Assembly (NCBI GenBank): GCA_949127685.1
Contig: CASBPW010000288.1
Location: 1 to 5,689 of the forward strand
Direction of reading: 5' to 3'
DNA length: 5,689 nucleotides
From: Candidatus Sivonenia alaskensis PMM_0068
Lineage (GTDB): Bacteria; Cyanobacteriota; Cyanobacteriia; Gloeobacterales; PMM-0068
Under the pieces are notes generated by a model. It saw only the letters and a list, made by a program, of their open reading frames with translations, did no database searches and was not told the origin of the DNA. Positions 1-5,660 of the stretch are shown here, one piece after another. Positions within the stretch are counted from its first letter, which is position 1; each line of letters opens with the position of its first letter. The position numbers and the translations under genes are program-made.

Positions 1-110
1 AGATTGTCGATATCCCCGCTGATATCAGAAACCTTGAGGTGCGCACCTGGTTTCAGGAAGGGGACCTTGCGGTTCGCTCATTAGTTATTGAGCGTTTGCC
101 AAAAGATTGA
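1..110 (+). CDS. C-terminal end of an unidentified protein (partial)
   Basis: The frame beginning at base 3 is open from the window edge to a TGA at 108-110 and gives 35 residues ending in VIERLPKD. The composition is protein-like: alternating hydrophobic and charged residues, with Trp and Phe in a TWFQEGDLAVRSL stretch that reads like the closing beta strands of a folded domain. The other two plus-strand frames are less protein-like or interrupted. The start lies outside the window, so length, family and function cannot be given. About 210 bp separate its stop from the next gene on the same strand, so shared transcription is possible but not shown. A short chance frame remains an alternative. 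Confidence 0.5.
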   Translation, partial: IVDIPADIRNLEVRTWFQEGDLAVRSLVIERLPKD

Positions 111-256
111 ACTTGTCCTGGCTATGCCATCGCCTGCGACTGCGCTCAACCAATTTCTATCACCCGAGCAAACCCTGCCCATCTTCGGTGCAACCCTCGG
201 CAGTGCTGATGATGCAGGAGCGCAGTTACTTCATAGCGCCCATGGGAGATCATCAA

Positions 257-273
257 GGGGGGATAGGGGGGAT
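257..273 (+). repeat. Doubled G6 motif in the intergenic spacer
   Basis: Two copies of GGGGGGAT separated by a single A lie about 50 bp upstream of the TPR gene start, followed by CCC, which makes a GGGATCCC palindrome. Paired G-runs of this kind resemble fragments of dispersed intergenic repeats that I recall from cyanobacterial genomes; that identity is inference. A similar paired G-run (4161-4176) occurs in the other large spacer of this window. The rest of 111-319 shows no clear terminator or strong promoter. Confidence 0.4.
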
Positions 274-319
274 CCCACGGAAGCGGCTAGGATAATGAAA
301 CTTCCTTTTTTCTTAGAGC

Positions 320-2119
320 ATGAGCGAAACCATCCAGGTTTATAAAAACATCATCTATGCCTGTGCTGAGGCGATGTCCCCAGAAGCGATTGAACGATTG
401 CTCCAGCGCGCTTTACTCGAAGACCCTGATGGGTTTGAAGAATATCTGAGGCGCTTTGCTAGCGGAGCAATTCCTGAGGCGGAGCGAGCCTATGAAGGCC
501 CCAAGAAAAAACGGGTGCCCAGTCAACTGACCCTAGACAAAATTCTGAAGACTTGGGAAAAACTTCAAGTCAAAGCGCAACAAGAACGGGGCTTGCGGGC
601 TTTAGTAAACAAACTAGCGGAGAGTGATTCGGGCCAAGAATTAACCACGCTCTTTACAGACCTTGACCCTCAAATCAGCCCAGACCTCAACTTTCAAACC
701 GCAGGACGCTTATTGGAACTCTCCAAACTCCTCAAACAAAAAGCGCAGGCCCTCCAGGAAGACCCAGGAAAATTTACGGCCCTAGACCAATTGGGGGCTG
801 GCCTAGCGGATGGAATTCAAGCCGCAGAAGAAGTACAGCGCAGCGTGCTCACCTGGATCTATGAACCCCAAACACCCCGCATGAGTTTTGCCTTACCTCC
901 TAGTCCCTGGCGTAGCTGGTCTCAGGGACTTTCTCATCCTTTGAATCGTGCTTTTTTTGAAGCCTTGGACCGAGGAGAAATCCAGAATTTTGTGGGGATC
1001 TACGGTACCCAGTTAGACCTAAAAAGTTGGGTAGAACTGTCCCTCCTGCTGCGCTACACCGAATTCACGCTGCTCGAAGTATTTGACCAACAGGTCATGA
1101 GTGAAAAAGCAACAGAGCGTCTAGCGATTTCTACCTTTCTGACCATTGTCAGTATTTGGTCTGAGCTGGCTTTTCATCTTCAAAGCAGCAATCCTGCTTT
1201 CTCCAAATCCGCTTTTCAAGTGGCGCTTTATATCTTGCGTAGTTTTGCCCAACGCAGTTACTTTCCCCGTTATGGCCTCATTCTTTTGAGCCTGAGCGGA
1301 GGGGCCGTGGGAGAAGCGATTGCCCACTTGGCTGAACCGCTTCGAGAAACCCTAGGCAGTGCGGATATGGCCAAGATTTATAACCTCTTGGGCTTTACTT
1401 TCCGCTTTGCGGGTCGCACCGAAGAGGCCAAGAGTTTTCTAGAGCGAGCCATTACCTGGAGTCGTGAAGCGCAAGATTCAGCCACAGAAGCGGCCTGTAC
1501 TACGAATTTGGGCTGCATTCTACAAGACATAGGACAAACCCGCGAAGCGATTACCCTCCATGAGCGGGCCTTGGTTTTGGTGCGGATGGTGGGAGACCCT
1601 AGAGGGGAAGCCTATATCAAAGCCCATCTCGGGCAAGCTCTAGGCGCGGTGTACCGCTATCCGGAAGCCCTGGAACTTCTGGAGCGCAGTTTGGAAACGG
1701 CCCAAAATCTAGAAGACCCTTCCTGTATGGTTTTAGCGCTGACGGGGTTGGGCTCCGTCTATTTGGAAATGGAGCGTCCCAGTGAAGCGCTGGTTCATTT
1801 GGAGAGTAGTCTGGACTTGGCGCAGAGATTGGGAGATTTCCGCTCTGGAGCGCAGAACTTGCTCTTGATGGCAGAAGTGTACAAAGCCCTAGAGCAATAT
1901 CGAGCTTCAGTCTTGCGTGCGGCCCAGGCCTTGAGTCTCCTCGCTAGTCTCAAAGCTACAGGCCAAAGACGGGCCCGTGGTTTGTTAACTGTACTCCAAG
2001 GCAAGATGGGCGAAGAAGCCTTTGCCTCACTATTGGAAGAACTAAAACCAGAGCTGGAAAAATCTTTAGGTCGGGGTGCTTTAGAGCGGTTGCAGGAACT
2101 ATGGCAAGAACCCACGTAG
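320..2119 (+). CDS. TPR-repeat protein, function unknown
   Basis: This is a 599-residue soluble protein with no signal peptide or membrane segment. The start is well bounded: the ATG at 320 is the first in frame after a TAG at 314-316, although no strong Shine-Dalgarno precedes it. Residues 1-340 are mostly helical and charged, with a KKKR patch near residue 62, and match no family I recognise. From about 350 there are five TPR units with exact 40-residue spacing: the conserved small residue falls at G358, G398, G438, G478 and A518, each followed about 12 residues on by an E/S-A pair or equivalent and then a conserved R/S-A/S-L. A helical tail runs from about 545 to 599. TPR arrays are protein-binding scaffolds, so a partner-binding role is likely, but no partner or enzymatic domain is visible. 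The Rubisco activase-like gene begins 38-53 bp after its stop on the same strand, suggesting an operon and possibly a shared job. Confidence 0.9.
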   Translation: MSETIQVYKNIIYACAEAMSPEAIERLLQRALLEDPDGFEEYLRRFASGAIPEAERAYEGPKKKRVPSQLTLDKILKTWEKLQVKAQQERGLRALVNKLAESDSGQELTTLFTDLDPQISPDLNFQTAGRLLELSKLLKQKAQALQEDPGKFTALDQLGAGLADGIQAAEEVQRSVLTWIYEPQTPRMSFALPPSPWRSWSQGLSHPLNRAFFEALDRGEIQNFVGIYGTQLDLKSWVELSLLLRYTEFTLLEVFDQQVMSEKATERLAISTFLTIVSIWSELAFHLQSSNPAFSKSAFQVALYILRSFAQRSYFPRYGLILLSLSGGAVGEAIAHLAEPLRETLGSADMAKIYNLLGFTFRFAGRTEEAKSFLERAITWSREAQDSATEAACTTNLGCILQDIGQTREAITLHERALVLVRMVGDPRGEAYIKAHLGQALGAVYRYPEALELLERSLETAQNLEDPSCMVLALTGLGSVYLEMERPSEALVHLESSLDLAQRLGDFRSGAQNLLLMAEVYKALEQYRASVLRAAQALSLLASLKATGQRRARGLLTVLQGKMGEEAFASLLEELKPELEKSLGRGALERLQELWQEPT

Positions 2120-2172
2120 CAAGACTTTTCCTGTTTGCAGGTAAGATCGCATCACCTATGCATGCAAAAACC

Positions 2173-3051
2173 ATGACCACTGATTACTATGTTCCCGAAC
2201 GATTCCGTGATGTGGTCGCTCTGCACATTGCCAAAAACTTTGCCCATCTGCCCAAGGTCCAGGTGCCTCTACTGCTCGGTATTCATGGACCGAAGGGTCA
2301 GGGAAAGTCTTTTATGCTCGAAGAGATCCTCAAGTCTTTAGGGGCTAACTCGATACTGATTGGGGCTGGAGAATTGGAAAGTCCCGATGCGGGCGAGCCA
2401 GGACGTTTGATCCGACTACGCTATCGAGAAGCGGCTGAATTGATCAAAGTACGGGGAAAGGTAGCTGTTTTAGTTATTCACGATATCGATGCGGGTGCTG
2501 GGCGCTGGAGTGGGCTGACACAATATACCGTCAATACGCAACTGGTGAATGCGACCCTGATGGCTATCGCCGATAACCCCAACAATGTTCAACTGCCGGG
2601 CAGCTATGATATGACGCCCTTGCCCCGGATTCCGATTATTGTCACCGGAAATGATTTTTCTAAGCTCTACGATCCCTTGACCCGTGATGGAAGGATGAAC
2701 AAATTTTTCTGGAATCCGACCCATGAAGAGAAAACAGCAATTTTACAGAGCCTCTTCTCGGATGACAGGCTATCGCTTCGAGATATTGAGCAATTGCTCA
2801 ACTGTTTCCCCAAGCAATCTATAGATTTCTTTGCAGCTATCCGCTCTCGTGCCTACGATGACCAGATCTTGATAAAAATTAAAGGTTGGGGCTTGGAAAA
2901 CCTGAATAAACATCTAGTGAACTATGACGGAGAGATTCCACCCGCTTTTGCAAGTACGCCCCTCAACGTGGATGTCTGTGTTCATTGGGGCCAGCATATT
3001 GCCTCTGAGCAGGCAGCGGTCAATAGCGGACTGGTTGAAGCCTACATGTAA
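2173..3051 (+). CDS. rca: Rubisco activase-like AAA+ ATPase lacking SSUL domain
   Basis: Rubisco activase uses ATP to remodel Rubisco and release inhibitory sugar phosphates from its active sites. The product (292 residues) aligns from memory along its whole length with cyanobacterial and plant Rca. It has Walker A GPKGQGKS (39-46), the GELESPDAGEP segment (66-76), Walker B VIHDIDAGAGR (101-111), the QYTVNTQLVNATLM helix (117-130), sensor-1 VTGND (157-161), candidate arginine fingers R171 and R174 in TRDGRM, and FPKQSIDFFAAIRSR (212-226). The ATG at 2173 is preferred because relatives begin close to this YY.P.RF motif; an ATG at 2158 (5 residues longer) has AGG-containing sequence upstream and is possible. 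An ATG at 2101 overlaps the TPR gene and is unlikely. The protein ends after the AAA+ core, without the C-terminal SSUL extension common in cyanobacterial Rca. Departures from the remembered consensus include H103 in Walker B (usually N) and D167, T170 and N176 around the arginine fingers, so a divergent activase-like role is possible. Confidence 0.92.
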   Translation: MTTDYYVPERFRDVVALHIAKNFAHLPKVQVPLLLGIHGPKGQGKSFMLEEILKSLGANSILIGAGELESPDAGEPGRLIRLRYREAAELIKVRGKVAVLVIHDIDAGAGRWSGLTQYTVNTQLVNATLMAIADNPNNVQLPGSYDMTPLPRIPIIVTGNDFSKLYDPLTRDGRMNKFFWNPTHEEKTAILQSLFSDDRLSLRDIEQLLNCFPKQSIDFFAAIRSRAYDDQILIKIKGWGLENLNKHLVNYDGEIPPAFASTPLNVDVCVHWGQHIASEQAAVNSGLVEAYM

Positions 3052-3113
3052 GGAGGATCAAGGTTCAAGGCACCAGGAAAGTGTTGCCCTCACTATTTGG
3101 AGGCCCCGCTAAG

Positions 3114-3989
3114 CTAGGTACAACGGAGGCGGCTCAAATCCACATTAGGCAAACGTTTTTGTTGAGTCCCAGGAGTCCGGGTCATACTTCCCTCCCGCAC
3201 ATAGTAGTCTCCAGGTTGGCTTCCGTTTCTAGGCTGTCCGAAAATTGCCCCAAATAGCATACCTAGGATGCCCTGACTTGCTCCCGCACGTCCTGGGTCG
3301 AGGACTTCTACACGGACGCTGATTTGAGCTTGATTGGGCTCTAGTCTAGTCACGTTTGATGTAGAGCGGATACGAGCACCGTTACTGGGAAACCGTGATT
3401 GCTCTGTGAATACGAAGTGCCTATCATCGGATTCTAAAACCTGCCAACACAGTCGTTCTAAGCGTTCTCCCGTATCGTCGCTATAGGCTTGATATTCTCC
3501 GGAAAGGTCTCCGGGAAGCGTAATTTGCTCATTATGTTTAAGGCCCACATCATTGAAGCCCCGATCTTCTATCACAGTAGAAAGAAAACGCCATTCACCG
3601 CGTACCCACTCCGGTACAGATTCGGCGATGCCTAACTGGAATGTATTCGTCTTCCCCTCTTGGGACACCTTAGATGATTCATCCCTGTTTTCCTGTTGAT
3701 TCATTACAGGCACGGAGGAATTGGAAGCCACAATTCCCAGGCGCTTTTGTAAAGCTTCTAGGTCTTGGCTATCTACTTTTCGGTCTTGATTGACATCGGC
3801 CTGACTCAGCTCCTGGTCTACCAAAAGGCGAGAACCTTTAAGATATTGCTCCAGGATGGTGACGTCTTCCGTATTCACTTTTCCATCCCCATTTAGGTCT
3901 CCGGCGTCTTGAGCCAACGCAATCCCAGGAGATAAAAGGAAAAATCCACCTAACACCAGCAAAACTGACACCCTTGAGGGCATGACCAT
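3114..3989 (-). CDS. Exported protein with dockerin-like calcium-binding module
   Basis: This 291-residue precursor opens with a clear signal peptide: an Arg-containing N-region, a hydrophobic core (7-19) and a probable signal peptidase I site after ALA at 26. A dockerin type I-like module follows, with two EF-hand-type loops, DLNGDGKVNTED (31-42) and DVNQDRKVDSQD (65-76). Each carries D/N/D ligands at loop positions 1, 3 and 5 and D at 12, and each is followed by a short helix. A polar linker (about 86-122) leads to a C-terminal domain (about 125-291) with W128, W133 and W182 and only two cysteines in the mature protein, C181 and C290, a possible disulfide. I do not recognise that domain. 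Dockerins bind cohesins in cellulosomes, but isolated dockerin modules are known in non-cellulolytic bacteria; here calcium-stabilised folding or attachment outside the cytoplasm is the safer inference. ATG at 3989 is favoured over 3983 by its upstream AAAGGG. It lies downstream of the nurA-like gene and converges on rca. Confidence 0.88.
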   Translation of the reverse strand: MVMPSRVSVLLVLGGFFLLSPGIALAQDAGDLNGDGKVNTEDVTILEQYLKGSRLLVDQELSQADVNQDRKVDSQDLEALQKRLGIVASNSSVPVMNQQENRDESSKVSQEGKTNTFQLGIAESVPEWVRGEWRFLSTVIEDRGFNDVGLKHNEQITLPGDLSGEYQAYSDDTGERLERLCWQVLESDDRHFVFTEQSRFPSNGARIRSTSNVTRLEPNQAQISVRVEVLDPGRAGASQGILGMLFGAIFGQPRNGSQPGDYYVREGSMTRTPGTQQKRLPNVDLSRLRCT

Positions 3990-3994
3990 AGCGA

Positions 3995-4000
3995 CCCTTT
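3995..4000 (-). promoter_or_regulatory. Ribosome binding site of the dockerin-like gene
   Basis: Read on the minus strand this is AAAGGG, five bases before the ATG at 3989-3987. It decides between two closely spaced in-frame ATG codons (3989 and 3983) in favour of the outer one. Confidence 0.45.
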
Positions 4001-4100
4001 AGCGAAAAAGTCGGGATGCTTTCACTCTAACCGACACCCTTCAAAACCCCCTTCCAGAAATTAGAATTGAGCTGTGAGTGGCTTTCCCCCTTGTGGGCGT

Positions 4101-4158
4101 TAGCTTCGCTATACTGTGTAAACGCACAGCGCTCTGCAAGAGACAGCCTGACGAAGGC
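4101..4158. repeat. Run of four small hairpins in the intergenic spacer
   Basis: Four short inverted repeats follow one another: TAGC-TTC-GCTA (4101-4111), CTGTG-TAAACG-CACAG (4114-4129), CTCT-GCA-AGAG (4132-4142) and GCCT-GACGA-AGGC (4146-4158). They sit in the 215-bp spacer between the stop of the nurA-like gene and the start of the dockerin-like gene. Each alone is weak, but the uninterrupted series resembles the palindrome-rich dispersed repeats of cyanobacterial intergenic DNA (GCGTTAGC..., ...CTCTGC.AGAGAC...); this resemblance is from memory. The block could act as a processing or weak termination site between the two minus-strand genes. A paired G-run (G6-ACACA-G5, 4161-4176) follows directly. 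No convincing promoter for the dockerin-like gene was found in the rest of 3990-4204. Confidence 0.4.
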
Positions 4159-4204
4159 ATGGGGGGACACAGGGGGTTCGGTTCGAGGGAGATTTACTCC
4201 ATTT

Positions 4205-5404
4205 CTAAGCAATACTTCCCCGCTTCCGATTTTCTTTATGGGATACCCGAACATCGACCAATCCTGCTTTGATGAGTTCATCTTCCAGAAGGGCGAAGAA
4301 TCGGGCGCGGTCGGCACCACGGACTACGGCTTGATTATGTGACTCGGCAAGGGCGACGGGATAGCCATAGCCTCTTTCTACTTGCGAGAGACAGGCTCCT
4401 AAGGTTTGGTCGAGCAATACAGGATCTAGGGCAACCCATTGGGGAAACTCTACCCGCGCTACTTCTGACCCGACATGTAAGTAGCAAAAATAAATCTGAT
4501 GGGGACCGTAGAGTTCTATGATTCGGGCCGTACTGCGCCACATCGCCGAACGTTCTCCGGGTTGCAGTAACTTTTCCCAGAGCTTGCAGTCGGTCATCGG
4601 GAATAGGCCATTGCCACAGGGGGTCAAACGAGGAGGTTGCTGTGCACAATGACGTTCACAGTCTGGAGCCTCATGGGGGCAGGCTTGGACCCGTACAAAG
4701 TTCACCACATCAGAACTCCGAGAGGAGCTGATATAGCCGCACAGAGGGATTTTGGCTTTTTGCAGACCGTCCCAGGCTTCCAATAGGGGCTGCAGTAATT
4801 CTGGATGGTAGGGCGTATAGGCTTGTTCTACATTCCAGTGAACCAGCGAGCCATCTACCATGGCGACGGAGGAGGTGCCTTCTGGGGGTTGATGTTTCAG
4901 CACCAGACTGGTCAGTCCCACAGCTTCGGCTCTGGCTCTGCGAATCGTTAACCAATCTTCTACGCTCAAGCCCCACTGAAAGGAACTGTAGAGGTCTTCT
5001 TCTTTGTAATAAACTTCGGGAAAGCTATCCAGGGTGGGGCGCAGTCCGGTTCCATAGTGCAGACAGACGCGACCGACATTAATCAGATAGCAATAGGCAA
5101 TTTCATGATGGCTGGGATTAATTTGTGAGCCATCACTGGCAAATACGGTGTGATTTTTGGCAATCGGGGATATGGTTCTGCCCCACTTTCCATCCACTAC
5201 TAAATCTTCTACGGGCTCTCCAACTCTAAAGGTGACTTTGGCGAGTTGCGGAAGGATGCGCTCGACGGTTTCATCCTGGTTTTGGGCCAGGGCTTCCAAC
5301 AGTTCTTTGGCCCGTTCGGAACGACGTTGTGACGCGTGCGATTCGTCTGAGAGGGAACGACCGATGCCCCGCATCTGTTGAGCGACTTTTAGGAAATCTA
5401 ACAT
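4205..5404 (-). CDS. NurA-domain nuclease-like protein
   Basis: NurA proteins are Mn-dependent single-strand endo/5'-3' exonucleases that in archaea and many bacteria work with the HerA translocase in DNA end processing. This 399-residue protein shows the family's hallmark acidic sites: FASDGSQI (D91) at the end of an early strand and AMVDGSLV (D184). A C-terminal YGYPVALAESHNQAVV segment supplies H356, the likely metal-binding histidine. The N-terminal helix (1-55) is typical of the family. Between the second acidic motif and the C-terminal region lies a cysteine-rich segment with C242, C249, C253, C263 and C273 plus H244 and H252. The start is taken as the ATG at 5404 (MLDFLKVAQQM), which matches how I recall cyanobacterial homologues beginning. 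A TTG at 5419 would add five residues and has GAGAG four bases upstream, while the ATG has AAAGG only two bases away. No herA neighbour is visible. Nuclease activity is inferred from motifs. Confidence 0.85.
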   Translation of the reverse strand: MLDFLKVAQQMRGIGRSLSDESHASQRRSERAKELLEALAQNQDETVERILPQLAKVTFRVGEPVEDLVVDGKWGRTISPIAKNHTVFASDGSQINPSHHEIAYCYLINVGRVCLHYGTGLRPTLDSFPEVYYKEEDLYSSFQWGLSVEDWLTIRRARAEAVGLTSLVLKHQPPEGTSSVAMVDGSLVHWNVEQAYTPYHPELLQPLLEAWDGLQKAKIPLCGYISSSRSSDVVNFVRVQACPHEAPDCERHCAQQPPRLTPCGNGLFPMTDCKLWEKLLQPGERSAMWRSTARIIELYGPHQIYFCYLHVGSEVARVEFPQWVALDPVLLDQTLGACLSQVERGYGYPVALAESHNQAVVRGADRARFFALLEDELIKAGLVDVRVSHKENRKRGSIA

Positions 5405-5536
5405 AGCCTTTGTGGACAAATGACTCTCATAGTCTACTACTGCAACGGCATGAGAGCGAGGAGGAGGCTTCGCGTTCCGTATAAGGGATATCAGGCTGCA
5501 AATTCTTAGTTGTTTACCAGATGATATTTAGAGGTT

Positions 5537-5660
5537 GTCGGTCTAATCCGCTGAGGGAAGGGCAGCATACGGAGAGACCGTATGCGTGTTATCTTACGTA
5601 GGCTATTTAGATAGATTTTTCAATCTACATCGCGATTACAGAAACGGATTGGCAACCGAC
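5537..5660. other. Imperfect inverted repeat enclosing two hairpins
   Basis: GTCGGT-CT-AATCCG (5537-5550) can pair with CGGATT-GGCA-ACCGAC (5645-5660), giving two 6-bp helices separated by a 2x4 internal loop. Between these arms lie a perfect 8-bp hairpin (5565-5585) and a 6-bp hairpin (5612-5627, TAGATT-TTTC-AATCTA). The nested arrangement would suit a branched RNA or a small non-autonomous element with terminal inverted repeats, but chance pairing cannot be excluded. It lies upstream of the nurA-like gene. The 5420-5536 segment shows nothing definite. Confidence 0.25.
5565..5585. other. Perfect 8-bp hairpin with 5-nt loop
   Basis: GCATACGG and CCGTATGC flank the loop AGAGA. Downstream on the plus strand the sequence is GTGTTATCTT, not a T-tract, so an ordinary intrinsic terminator is unlikely in either direction. 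A GGAGAG that could serve as a Shine-Dalgarno is buried across the stem/loop junction (5571-5576), nine bases before GTG 5586. The element may be an operator or a translational control hairpin. Confidence 0.5.

Noticed and set aside
288..296. TAGGATAAT as a -10 promoter element for the TPR gene
   Set aside because: The hexamer GATAAT is acceptable, but the bases 17 upstream (GGGGAT) do not resemble a -35 box, so a promoter cannot be supported from sequence alone.
88..345. Plus-strand open frame between the first partial gene and the TPR gene, from a TTG
   Set aside because: It overlaps the end of the upstream coding sequence and the start of the TPR gene, has low-complexity composition from the G-runs, and resembles no protein; it is most likely chance.
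2101..2172. Upstream ATG at 2101 as the start of the activase-like gene
   Set aside because: It would overlap the TPR gene by 19 bases, and the added 24 residues have no counterpart in remembered Rca proteins; the homology begins near residue 5 of the 2173 start.
3052..3113. Intrinsic terminator between the convergent rca and dockerin-like genes
   Set aside because: No GC-rich stem followed by a T-tract was found on either strand in the 62 bp.
4027..4320. Minus-strand open frame running from within the nurA-like gene into the spacer
   Set aside because: Half of it is out of frame inside the well-supported nurA-like gene and the rest is hairpin-rich repeat-like DNA; no family features are visible.
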